This document shows positions 12,201 to 21,090 of a stretch of 64,000 nucleotides of DNA, one piece after another. The notes below the pieces were generated by a model, which worked only from the letters and a program-made list of their open reading frames with translations, did not search any database and was not told the origin of the DNA. Source of the stretch: Chionis minor (lineage: Eukaryota; Chordata; Aves; Charadriiformes; Chionididae); assembly GCA_013398295.1 (NCBI GenBank), contig VZSF01010415.1, positions 1-64,000 of the forward strand, in the 5' to 3' direction. The stretch's first letter is position 1, and each line of letters starts with the position of its first letter. Position numbers and translations under genes: made by a program.

Positions 12201-15200
12201 TAACGCACAGGCTGGGAAAATCAGAGCCAGTAGACGGACCCAGAGCTTTTACCTCAGACCTCCCAGCATCAGCACCAAAAGCAGCTTCCATATGCCAAGC
12301 ACAGGGATGGAGAAACAGCTTGTCAAGGGCAGTGGGTCCTTCCCAAGGACCTTGCACCACAGAGGGTGCCTTAAGCAAGCTGCTTGTCAGGGCCAGGAGC
12401 TGTTTCTGTCTGGGAGGAGGCTCTTCCATACGTGGCATTGTCAGGTCGAGTTCCTCAAGAACACGACCTTGCCGCTAGCTTTCTTCCCCCTGCAGAGGCC
12501 AAACTAGCTGCCCAGTGGCTCTGGTGATCTCTGTTTCCAACACAGTCAGAGTCCAGCAGTTTGTAAGCGTGCCGGATCCTGAGACATCATCCCCTGACAT
12601 ACAGGCCCATACTGGCCGCTCTGGTATTCAAGTGCTCCAACAGGTGCGCACGCACTCGCCACTGAAAAGCTTTGCTCAGCTCTGCCAAATGACTTCTAGT
12701 GAAATTCAGAGTCAGAAAGACAAGTGAGAGGCCACAGTCCCGCGTGCAAAGGGAGCAGAGAACAAAACAAAAGAGATTGGGGGCAATTCCAGAAGCAGCG
12801 ACAGACAGTCTGGCAGAGCAGCACCACTACCTCGAGATCAGGGTCCCGCAGATCAGCCCGCCACCCACACTGCTTCATGAGCGCTACGCCAACAGCTCTC
12901 CCCACCTCCTGCAAGGGAGAAGAACAGTCACGGGCAGTGAAAATAACACAATTAAGAAACCTACACATAACAGCCTTCACTGCACAATCCTCACAAACGC
13001 CTGGAAAAGAAAAGAGCCTCTCTTTATCCCAATGAGAACTATTTGGACAAAGACCACAAGAGGTACAACAGGGCAGAGCGGGTCAGCGAGAGGCAGGGCA
13101 GACACGCTGCAAGACAAAATGGCTGTCACTCAGCTGGAGTGCGGCGGGTTGAAGTTCAAGTCCTGGCCAGGGTACAACAAAAGTTGTCGTCATTTTAGTA
13201 TTATGTATCACATGCACAAAATACTTCTGATGGCTGTAAACTAGACTACCTAAGAGAAAAACCTGCGAACGCGCTACTGCAACACACAGTTTTAATGCTT
13301 TTATGGCATCTAGAAAGCTCTGACTGCCTTCAGAGTTATGAGTTCAAACATACAGCACAAATTTAAGTAGCCACTTGTGTTGCCAGGCTTATGTATCCCA
13401 TCTTCCCAAGGCACCAGCTTTAGCAGGAACAAAAATAAAAAAATAAAAATCTAGTGAAAGATCTTCATGTAAGAGAAATCTATATAAACTGCAGCTACAC
13501 AGGGTTTGGGGTTTTATATTTTTTTCTTTTTTTATTGTCCTTACAGTAGAAAGGGGCTACAGATGGTAAGAGTGCTGTATGGAAGAGGGCCTGGGAGGTC
13601 TTCACATTACCACACTCTCCCAAGGACCAAGATCCACTTCACCTAGGACACATCCCAGGGCTGCACCACCCTCCTGGGGAACAAGTTCTCCCCAATACCC
13701 AACCAGAGCCCACCAAAGCTGCAGGTTCTGGCTTTTGCTCCTTCTACACTGCCACGACTGAGAGGAGTCTGGCTCCACAGCCCTTGCAACAGCCCTTTAA
13801 GTAGCTGTGATCTACTATCAGGTTGCTCCTCAGACTCCACCAGACCTCACAGGCCCAGCTGCCTCACTTCTTATTTTTACTTATCCTCAATAAAAGGCAT
13901 TGATTTGAAAAATATTTTGGGTAACAGTGCCCAGAAACTAACAACAGTCCTTGTATTTCCATTTCTTTAAGGTAAATGCAGGTTAAGGGCTTTCTTGAGA
14001 AAATACAGAAAAAGCCTCGATCATTTTGTTACGCTAAAACATACCACACACAATTGAAAAGACAAACTACACATCTCCCTTCACCTCTGATAAATTGTTT
14101 TAAAATGCAGATTCTCCAGCATACCTGTGGAGGAAGTATTTTGGCAATCGCTCCACTACAACGACAAGAAACTCTGAAACTGAAGCTGAGCTGCTCACTC
14201 GCAAGAGGCTTCTCTTCACACCTTTTGGAAGGGTCTCCTAAGGAAGCCTTGCTTTCACTCCAGCAGTCCCCATCGCTCTTTCTCTCTGGTACCACACGCC
14301 TCTCTCCAGCTTCTCCCTGACACTCCTCAGACACAGTCTCCGTCTCTTGTTCCATTTTCTGCCTTTTAGTTGCAACATTTGTCTCTTCTTCTGATTTTCT
14401 CTTCACAGGGACTCGGTTTTCTTGAGAGACATCATCTTTTTCCCCCTCGTGCCCATGAAAGTTTCTCCAGATAGAGATAACGTCCAGCCAGTACTTTGGC
14501 TCCTTGGTGACGAGGCTTTTAATCTCGTGCAGTATTTTCCCTGAAAGAAAAAGCAGTTTCAGCCTAAGTGGTTTAGTCTCAGCATTTGATTTTCCTACGG
14601 ACTGAGAAGAGCCGTTAACAGAGACTGCGTTCAGATTTCATTCATGCAGGAACCAGGGCAGCGGCAGACACGGCAGGCAGAGCTGAGCTCTCGGCACCCA
14701 CACACCCCACCAGCAGAGGCCCAGGCATTCCTCTGGTTACAGAACCAAGATTAAATCTTGCAGGGATTGAATCTCGCAGAATTTAGCAGCTCCAGAAAAC
14801 CAGACCGCCCCTGAGAGTTGTTTCCTGGGATGGAGGACCAGCCTTCCATGCCATCCGTCCCAGAAAGCACTTGGTGCAGATTAGACCTGTGGGACACTTA
14901 AACGAGGGTTCAAAGACAGACATGAACATGAATCACACTGGTTCAGCTCAGAATAAAAGCCACAGGTTTATTCTTGCAGAAAGGAAATCTCTCCTTGCTA
15001 TTCATTAACCTGCCTTCAATCCTGCAAAGTATCCAACACGTGCCTAAACTTACACCTGGGGGTAGTCGTCCTCTTGAGCAAGCTACGAGGAGGGAGACAC
15101 AAGGAATATACAGGCCAATTCACTTAAAAACCTTGTAACTGCTCAAGGGGGGGGGGTGGGGTGGGAAATGGTATTTCTATTTCACGTTTAGAATTATGGT

Positions 15201-17255
15201 TACATTTGATCCTCAAAGCTGAAGGTCATCTGTAATCTCCCCAATAAAATCCCACCAGCAGGCAGATATCAATCTGTCTTACTTGGAGTTCTTATTCCAA
15301 CACTGACAAAGAACGTGACCCGAGTTGCTGCGATTTACAAGAAATCTCTGTACTGAACAGTTGTGGCATAGGATGTACGTCTGGATCCACTTCACCTCAA
15401 GGAAAACGTGACTCATCGTTAAAATGCATACAAAGGGGCCAGAACTGGACTTAAGTTTCATTAATTTTTTTTCTTTTTGGGGTGGATGGGAAGGGTGTTA
15501 CACATGCCCATATATGTACAGCACTAGGAGAACACAAGCTGGTAAGATACCCATTTAAAACATTTATAAAGCCATTGGCAGCACAAAAAAAAGCATCAAA
15601 AACATATCTGGGTGAAAGATACTTCAGAACTGATTATTGACAGTTAGAACCACAGCTGTTAGCAAACAAATAAAATAAATATTTAGACACAGGACGGGAG
15701 CTGGGGCTTCACCTCTCTGTGTGCCCAGGTGTGAGCAGGCTGGAGGGGATCAGGAAGGGGTCAGTGCTGTACCTTTGTTTCGACAAACCTCCAGTGGGGC
15801 AAGTTTCTGCAGCAGCAAAAAGAGTCTCTCTCCAGACTTGAGTTTCCTCAGCTCCCCCGGTTCCGCCTCCGTGCTGAAGAACACTTTTCCTGAGACGAAG
15901 TCCACCTCGGGGGGGAAAAACAGAAACACATCCAACCCAGTGAGGGAAGGTGTTTGGGGTGAGCGCTTCCAGCAGCCTCGTCACCCTTCACACCCGCTCA
16001 ATCCCCTTTGATGTCAAAAAAAAGAGTTAAAAATCCACAAAACCGAGCAACCACAGTGTGATGGCTTACTCCGAAGCCGTAGCAATGGGAATAGGAAGTC
16101 CCTATAAAACAAAAAGCCCATAAACATGAATAAGCCAGTCTTGAAGTTCGTCATGTTCTACGCGGAGCCTCAACAGAACAGAAAGTTAAACAGTAACCTA
16201 GAGGTAAGTGCTGGGATGAAGATGCAGCCTCTAGCTACCTGAGGTAATTTTAATACTAAAAATCACATCTCTAGGAGAATATTTTATATGTAAACATAAG
16301 ACCGCCTTAGTATAACAACCCAGACAGAAACCGGGACATGTACAAACGAGTTTTCATTATATAATTACCAATCGGCTATTTCCATGTCATTTTTTTTTTA
16401 TTTTAAAGACCCTACGCATTTCCTAACAGGTGTGCTAGCTTCGCGAATGATCACCTCACCCCCTTTTCTGCGCAGAACTGCAATAAAACAAACGGTGCAG
16501 TGGGTCGGTTGGTTTTTCCGTGATGGGGAAAGAGCCAGGAGATCAGAGGGCTGGAGCCCCTCTGCTGGGAGGACAGGCTGGGAGAGCTGGGGGGGGTCAG
16601 CCTGGAGAAGAGAAGGCTCCGGGGAGACCTTCCAGCCAGTGTCTGAAAGGGGCTCCAGGAAAGCTGGGGAGGGACTCTGGATCAGGGAGTGGAGCTGTAG
16701 GACAAGGTGTAATGGCTTCAAACTGGAAGAGGGGAGATTTAGATGAGCTATTGGGAAGAAATTGCTGCCTGTGAGGGTGGTGAGCCCCTGGCCGGGGTTG
16801 CCCAGAGAAGCTGTGGCTGCCCCATCCCTGGAGGTTCAAGGCCAGGCTGGACGGGGCTTGGAGCAACCTGGTCTAGTGGGAGGTGTCCCTGCCCAGGGCA
16901 GGGGGTGGCACTGGGTGGTCTCTAAGGTCCCTTCCAATCCAAACCATGCTGTGACTTGGGACACCGCCCTGGCGGGGAGGAGGGCAGCACCGGCCGCGGC
17001 GGGGGTACAGGCCCTGGCCGAGGGGCAGATGTCCCCCCCGAGCCGGACCCCCTTCCGGCAGGCGGCGGCACGGCCAAAGCGAACTAGGCCGCGTTCCCCG
17101 CCGACCCCGGCCCCGACCGCCCCCGGTGGGCACCGGCTCCGGCTCCCCCTTCCCCTCACCTCGGTGGCGCCCAGCCGCGCCCGCACCTCCCGCGCCAGGA
17201 AGGGCTCCAGCCCGCGGCCCGCCGTGCAGAAGTACCGCCCGCCGCCCGCCGCCAT
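5937..17255 (-). CDS. THUMPD2: THUMPD2, U6 snRNA (guanine-N2)-methyltransferase, 10 coding exons
   Basis: Joined exons are 17255-17160, 15905-15773, 14540-14125, 12908-12831, 11533-11481, 11145-11058, 10419-10348, 9726-9612, 7909-7792 and 6255-5937: 1,488 nt, 495 residues, close to the human length (about 503). All introns are GT-AG and the frame stays open throughout. Order: N-terminal FCTAGRGLEP (9-18); a charged Lys/Glu-rich linker (about 100-190); the THUMP domain (about 195-260, starting FRVSCRCS); then a Rossmann methyltransferase with SAM motif I LDPMCGLGT (294-302), acidic loop GADISDSQ (318-325) and catalytic-type motif IV D365-I-P-F368. The family binds TRMT112 and makes m2G in U6 snRNA (established knowledge). 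The start was chosen at MAAGG because it sits in a good Kozak context; an in-frame ATG eight codons upstream (17279) is possible. All key motifs are intact. The promoter is a CpG island. Confidence 0.93.
6256..7791 (-). other. THUMPD2 intron 9
   Basis: 1,536 nt. Holds a 50-bp imperfect tandem repeat near 7486-7567 with an internal inverted repeat. No other recognisable element. Confidence 0.85.
7486..7567. repeat. two-copy repeat (50-bp period) with a 10-bp inverted repeat
   Basis: CCTCGTAAAGAACATTTG at 7486 recurs as CCTTGTAAAGAATATCTG at 7536, each followed by TGAGTGTG(A/G)CTCAC. In the first unit, 7499-7508 and 7512-7521 are perfect inverted arms around a 3-nt spacer. Confidence 0.7.
7792..7909 (-). 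CDS. THUMPD2: THUMPD2 coding exon 9 (catalytic motif IV)
   Basis: Codes residues 351-389 with SDIPFGKKF (364-372), the D-I-P-F form of the (D/N)PPY catalytic-type motif seen in THUMPD/Trm14-like enzymes. Acceptor CTGCAG|CG, donor GGAGAG|GTACGT. Confidence 0.92.
7910..9611 (-). other. THUMPD2 intron 8
   Basis: 1,702 nt. Contains an A-run followed by TA repeats near 8959-8981. No gene or mobile element recognised. Confidence 0.8.
9612..9726 (-). CDS. THUMPD2: THUMPD2 coding exon 8
   Basis: Codes residues 313-350 plus one base, with the acidic SAM-ribose loop GADISDSQ (318-325) and MDKIELLKASV. Acceptor AACAG|GAA, donor GAAAG|GTATGT. Confidence 0.92.
9727..10347 (-). other. THUMPD2 intron 7
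   Basis: 621 nt. Nothing recognisable. A plus-strand open frame of about 134 codons here matches no family I know. Confidence 0.8.
10348..10419 (-). CDS. THUMPD2: THUMPD2 coding exon 7 (SAM-binding motif I)
   Basis: Codes residues 289-312 with VLDPMCGLGTILLEAA, the SAM-binding motif. Acceptor TTTGCAG|GCAG (a second AG four bases on would break the frame), donor GGCCT|GTGAGT. Confidence 0.93.
10420..11057 (-). other. THUMPD2 intron 6
   Basis: 638 nt. Contains the short CR1-tail-like piece at 10668-10710. Confidence 0.8.
10668..10710 (+). mobile_element. short CR1 3'-tail-like fragment
   Basis: GGCCCCTTCTGTCCAGACAA, followed by CTATGATTCTGTGA, resembles the CR1 3' end (a pyrimidine-rich stretch, then the ATTCTATGA-type 8-bp tail). 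Very short and degraded. Confidence 0.5.
11058..11145 (-). CDS. THUMPD2: THUMPD2 coding exon 6
   Basis: Codes residues 259-288, including the family hallmark TAGLRSTIAWAMASL (270-284) just before SAM motif I. Acceptor CTGCAG|G. The donor AGC|GTAAGT is unusual only in ending on C. Confidence 0.92.
11146..11480 (-). other. THUMPD2 intron 5
   Basis: 335 nt, with an A-run at 11159-11174. Nothing else seen. Confidence 0.8.
11481..11533 (-). CDS. THUMPD2: THUMPD2 coding exon 5
   Basis: A 53-nt exon coding residues 242-258 (IFVHLNDIHTVMGIPLF) plus two bases of Arg259. Acceptor TTTCAG|ATC, donor TTTCAG|GTAGGC. Completes the THUMP domain. Confidence 0.92.
11534..12830 (-). other. THUMPD2 intron 4
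   Basis: 1,297 nt. Fairly GC-rich right half with overlapping open frames on both strands, none recognisable. No repeat identified. Confidence 0.75.
12831..12908 (-). CDS. THUMPD2: THUMPD2 coding exon 4
   Basis: Codes residues 216-241 (EVGRAVGVALMK ... WRADLRDPDLE), part of the THUMP domain. Acceptor TTGCAG|GAG, donor CTCGAG|GTAGTG; phase 0 at both ends. Confidence 0.92.
12909..14124 (-). other. THUMPD2 intron 3
   Basis: 1,216 nt. Holds a probable old CR1 fragment at about 13590-13860; the rest is unremarkable. Confidence 0.75.
13590..13860 (-). mobile_element. probable diverged CR1 LINE fragment
   Basis: Read on the minus strand, it has the typical CR1 3' layout in degraded form: an AGGAGCAACCTGATAG-type start, then GGGGAGAACTTGTTCCCC, then GGAGGGTGGTGCAGCCC. 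No intact tail was found. Assignment by pattern only. Confidence 0.45.
14125..14540 (-). CDS. THUMPD2: THUMPD2 coding exon 3 (largest internal exon)
   Basis: Codes residues 77-215: first KILHEIKSL, then a variable, highly charged Lys/Glu linker with KRKSEEE and KRQKMEQE (basic, possible nuclear localisation signals), then the start of the THUMP domain (FRVSCRCSG, 198-206). Acceptor TTTCAG|GG, donor CCACAG|GTATGC. The linker is the least conserved part of the protein. Confidence 0.92.
14541..15772 (-). other. THUMPD2 intron 2
   Basis: 1,232 nt. Contains a G-run (15147-15165). No gene or mobile element recognised. Confidence 0.8.
15147..15165. repeat. G-rich run
   Basis: A run of ten G, then TGGGGTGGG, on the plus strand; could form a G-quadruplex. 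Length may be unreliable in sequencing. Confidence 0.8.
15773..15905 (-). CDS. THUMPD2: THUMPD2 coding exon 2
   Basis: Codes residues 33-76 plus one base; begins VDFVSGKVFF, a strongly conserved THUMPD2 stretch. Acceptor CCGAG|GTG, donor AAAG|GTACAG. Confidence 0.92.
15906..17159 (-). other. THUMPD2 intron 1
   Basis: 1,254 nt. Its right third is CpG-island sequence and it contains the plus-oriented CR1 copy at 16541-16955. Confidence 0.85.
16541..16955 (+). mobile_element. CR1 LINE 3' fragment, plus orientation
   Basis: Contains the CR1 signature blocks CTGGAGAAGAGAAGGCTCC, GTTGCCCAGAGAAGCTGTGG, ATCCCTGGAGGTTCAAGGCC and TCCCTTCCAATCCAAACCAT. 5'-truncated, as is usual for CR1. Closely related to the opposite-strand copy at 26023-26522 and probably the same subfamily. 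Apparent open frames in it are CR1 relics. Confidence 0.92.
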
Positions 17256-17520
17256 CTTGGCCCGCCGCGGCGCCCTCACGGCGGGCCGGAGCTGTGGGAG
17301 GGGGCCGGGCCCGGCCCGCCTCGGGGGCGGCTCCGCAGCCCTCAGCCGGCCCCGGCGCCGGGGAAAGGCATCCGAAAGGCCCCGGAACGGAGCGGGTTTG
17401 TGATCTCGGACATCCCACTCCCCGCGGGGCCGCTTCGCCCCTCGGTGCGGGAGGGGAGGTGGCGGCCTGAGGGGTCACTGCCAGCGGCTCCCCCCGCAGC
17501 CCACCGCCTGCGCTGCGGGA
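16970..17520. promoter_or_regulatory. CpG island, THUMPD2 promoter and first exon
   Basis: Very GC-rich, with dense CG dinucleotides, covering the THUMPD2 start (17255) and several hundred bases on both sides. No TATA box in the expected place, as is usual for a housekeeping gene. Several long open frames here on both strands are a by-product of high GC content. Exact start sites cannot be read from sequence. Confidence 0.85.
17160..17255 (-). CDS. THUMPD2: THUMPD2 coding exon 1
   Basis: Codes residues 1-32 (MAAGG start, then FCTAGRGLEP). The donor is GAG|GTGAGG, and the exon ends in phase 0. It lies in the CpG island. An upstream in-frame ATG at 17279 would add MRAPRRAK. Confidence 0.9.
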
Positions 17521-18175
17521 ATTCTGTTCTCCAAACTGCTCTGTGGTACGGGGCGAGGTTCTCATTCCCAACCTCCCGCTTACTTACGGAGCCGGAGCGG
17601 GGAGCGGCACATGTCTCACGAGTCAGGTAAAGTCCCGTCCGGAAGGTGGGACTTTTGGTGGGCTCAAAAGGAAACGCTCCAACAGTAGGAAAAGCCAAAT
17701 TGTCTCGCCTACCACAGCTGACGCACCTCTGGATTAATTAAAAGAAACACCAGCTCTCCCTTGGCAGGAGCAAAGCCAGACCACGCTGGTGTCCAACAAG
17801 CGCTCAAAAACCAGAAGTGACGGGATCCAAACCAGCCCGAGCTTACAGATTTCAGGAGAAGATTTAGACTTAAAAATAGGATACAGTGGGCTTGGTTCCC
17901 TCAGCCAGCTGGGGAAGAGTTCCCTGCTTTTTATTTCTGTGCAGGTGGCCTCTCAGCCTCCCCTGTCGTTAAGCAGACATGGATTATTTTAAGTAAGTCT
18001 TTTTGGATATAACATCTCAATAAGGACGTTTATCTAATGAAAATATATGCTCTAAACCCAACAAAAAATAAATGCACCATGTGCTTGGGGGAAATAAAAA
18101 AATCTAACCTCGCATGAAATGTAAATACGCAAGGTGTTTTAATTTATTGTCTCCTCCTGAGATTGCTGGTGCTTC

Positions 18176-18208
18176 AAAAAAAAAAAAAAAANAAAAAAAA
18201 AAAAAAAA
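18176..18208. repeat. poly-A run with an embedded N
   Basis: A-run interrupted only by the N at 18192. Either a homopolymer base-call failure or a contig join made inside a poly-A. Confidence 0.9.
18192..18192. other. single ambiguous base (N)
   Basis: The second lone N in the window, lying in the only stretch that links GPCPD1 to THUMPD2. Confidence 0.95.
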
Positions 18209-19299
18209 CAACCAACCGCATACCAAGTGGTTTCAGCAATTTAGACCCTTGTGGATCTCGGTTGCTCTTTGTGTTGCCAGAGAAGGTGGAGTTGAGAATG
18301 CAGAGCTGGTTGCGGCACCTCCAAGGAGCCTTCACGGCAGCGGAGCAGCTTTGTGCTCACGCGAGGGCGTAGGGACGGAACAAATCTTCTCTGGCCGCGC
18401 CGCAGAATTCCCCTCGAAGAGCTGTACAGTCAGCAAAGCACGTCTCTCTTTCAGGAATACATTTTTCCCCCCTCCCTCTGGTGAAGCCTCATAAAACTCA
18501 CCCCTGGCCGCTTCAGCACAGATGTCACCTGCAGCTGATGGACGCCCACAGGTAGACACTCCCATCTTTGCTGGTCACCGCAGCAGTTTCTTTCAAGAGG
18601 AGGTTTTTGGTAGGCATTAGTCAAACGTAACTCCCCCCCGCGCGTTCCCCCAGCCCTGCTCTCCCACCTGTCGGCTGGGGCAGGAGAGCTGCTGCCTGCG
18701 GCCAAGCTGCGAGCTCAGCTCCAAGCAGTGACACAGCAGAAGAGCTTGTTAAAGCCGACGCCGTTTACTACTTACTTAGTCATAAATAAAGTGGGCAAAA
18801 AAAAAAAAAATCATCACGCTGCTCAAAAATAACTTGTAAAATCATCCCCCACAGTAGCTGTATTTATTTCCACACCCCACCCCGGCAAACAGAATAGACA
18901 AGTGCTATTCCCCGAGCATCTGAACGCTGGGAAACAAATTTTTAAGGGTGCCAAGCCCTTCTCAGCATCATGCTGTGACGATTCCAAGAGGCTGCTCTGG
19001 ACAGCGCAACTTTTAAACCACCTTCACAAAAAACGGCTGTCACGCGCCCCATCTCTGTGGAGGCGCCGCCCAGCACGCGGGAGCAGTGACACGCGGAACT
19101 CGGGCAGGGGTTGCACAGCAGTTGGCAAAGCCCTCAGGACCTGTCAAAACAACGCCACGGGGTCTACAAATGAGGGAGACAAAAAATTAAGAATCACATA
19201 AACGAGGCATCGAGACTTGCTGTATCAGGTAGCAGCCACAGGTGCCCAATGTCAAGAATTAGGTTCAGCGTCCCCCCGCTCCCAAAAGACACAGCTCAC

Positions 19300-20885
19300 A
19301 CTCTTTCAAATTTTGGTTTAATATTTTTTTTTTTAAATAAAAGATGGTTTCCAGATACCTAATCAGTACTGTGCTGTTTGTGCAGGACAAACGAACTTTA
19401 AATACTAAAATGCACAAGGCAAGTCGAAACAAGCCGTTTGTTTCAAACTGCTCAGCGGTGCAGGCTCAAGCACTTACTTGCAATGGCTTTACTCTTTGTA
19501 CAATTGGTTCTATGTAGCAATGACTGTATATAAAGAATATAGTACACACTGTTGTTTTCATTGTCAATTTACAAGAGAAAAAAAATAAATATTTTCCATT
19601 CTTATTATACATTAACACTTCGGTAGAAAGTTACAGCTGTTGTGTTGGCATGACCTGCAACTTCAGGAGGAAAAAGGACATGCATACCTACTCACTACGA
19701 ACTCTAAACTATGACTTTGTAATAAATTACAGAGGATAGATACCAGGCAACAGAATATCGATTATCTAAATTCAGTACATTTGTGATTCTTGCTCCAAGG
19801 AAAAAAAAACAAAAATAAAATTTAAAAAAAAGCAAAATACAAAAGCTAGTAGCTTGTATGATGTAAATAAGACAAACCATGTATGGTATAGCCTTTTTGT
19901 CAAAAACAGGCTCATGGTTTTAGGCAAAGAAGATTAAGTAGTTAGTCCTTGCCCTCTTTACACATAACTAGCACCGTAAAGATGCAAGGACCTCAGCAAA
20001 CACCTAAATTTCATGCTTAATAACTAAAGCATGCATTTTGTAGAGGTTGTGAACGTTACGTATTCCGTTTATTAAGGTTATTGTGCAAAAAAGGTTCTCA
20101 ACCACTGAAGATGTTTCTGTAATTCTGTTCAAATGATTTGCAACATTGCTAAAGTTTAGCAGGCCTGTGTGAGATTCATGAAAAAAACCAAACAGTCCTG
20201 CTTGTGGTTCGCCCTTGACTGCTACAGACAGACACTGTACCGATGAATTGGCAATTCAAGAAATAATGGCAGCAGCCCAAGTGTCCAGTGAAGTGGGGAA
20301 AAAATGAGTTCATATGCATTGCGGTTTACTTAAAAATATATAGATATTTTAAAATGGCACAAAGCTTTGTACAGGTGGATCTATCAGTGCAAATACATAT
20401 ATATGAGGTACCAATTTATTCAGGCCAGATCTAATTATACGTATCTTACAATCACTTGCTTAATTTCCTGTTGCCAGATACAGACTGACGAGCCGTAGCA
20501 TTGAACTAAAATCAAAGCCAAAACAATTTTTCAACACATCAGATCACTGTAATTGCCCTACAGTTTAGTTTCTAAGCTTCCACTCCTCAGACTGTTAATT
20601 TCTTCTTGTTATTATTTTTTAAACACACACTTAGTGTTAATACTTAATTTTCTTTTTCAAGACTCGAGACTTGATTATAGGAAGAAGTTAAAACTGTGTA
20701 TGTAAACTGGAACAATAACTACAGCTGGCTGAATATTTTGACGTTGTTTGAAATTTTAACAAGTACTGTCAGGAAGGAGGAACACAGTTATTGCTATTTG
20801 GGAACTTAAACCAAACCTGAAGGCATAGACAGCATCGTTTCAATGGTGAAAGTTAAATAGATACAAAAGAGCATTCTGCCTAGAA
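19300..20885 (-). other. probable GPCPD1 3' UTR
   Basis: AT-rich sequence directly after the GPCPD1 stop codon with no other gene. On the minus strand, ATTAAA at 19322-19317 is followed by GAGTGTGAGCTGTGTC, a good GU-rich element, giving a UTR of about 1.6 kb. Earlier AATAAA signals at 20420-20415 and 20073-20068 could give shorter forms. Extent is inferred, not proven. Confidence 0.5.
19317..19322 (-). terminator. candidate GPCPD1 polyadenylation signal (ATTAAA)
   Basis: ATTAAA on the minus strand, followed after about 15-30 nt by a GU-rich stretch. Competing upstream AATAAA hexamers are at 20068-20073 and 20415-20420. Confidence 0.4.
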
Positions 20886-21090
20886 TCAGTCCTTTTGCAT
20901 TTGAACACTCTTCAAATTATCTACAGCTTTCTCTTCTAGGCAACTATGATGACATTTACATGGAGATATGGATTTAAAGTGGCTAACTGTGGGACACACG
21001 CAGCTTTTCAACTCCGGTAATTCCTTCTTGAGACGTTCCAGCTGCTCGACCTGGAATATATTTGGTTGTTCAGGATTCGAGTCGTATATC
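20886..21090 (-). CDS. GPCPD1: GPCPD1 coding exon 19, with stop codon
   Basis: Codes residues 611-678: [20 protein letters not shown], then [12 protein letters not shown], and a diverged Cys/His-containing tail. Acceptor ATTCAG|GAT. The tail beyond VSHF differs from mammals, as expected for a weakly constrained C-terminus. Confidence 0.94.

Larger units (their letters stand above)
17521..19300. other. intergenic stretch between the THUMPD2 promoter and the GPCPD1 3' end
   Basis: About 1.8 kb. Contains a poly-A run broken by an N (18176-18208) and a second A-run near 18799-18812, preceded by AATAAA at 18785. No gene could be supported. If the N marks a contig join, the two sides may not really be adjacent. 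Confidence 0.7.

Noticed and set aside
12055..12507. 150-codon plus-strand open frame
   Set aside because: Lies in THUMPD2 intron 4, no family similarity, composition not protein-like.
13125..13165. Possible tRNA-like B box (GGTTGAAGTTCAAGTCC)
   Set aside because: No matching A box or cloverleaf; resemblance too weak for a tRNA or tRNA-derived SINE.
16384..16774. Open frames of 84-120 codons in the plus-strand CR1 region
   Set aside because: They translate CR1 3' sequence and recur in the 26023-26522 copy.
16873..17571. 232-codon and other long open frames on both strands
   Set aside because: Gly/Ala/Pro/Arg-rich translations typical of CpG-island DNA. The real reading frame here is THUMPD2 exon 1 in another phase.
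18770..18815. AATAAA followed by an A-run, as a processed pseudogene 3' end
   Set aside because: No recognisable coding sequence upstream and no target duplication found.
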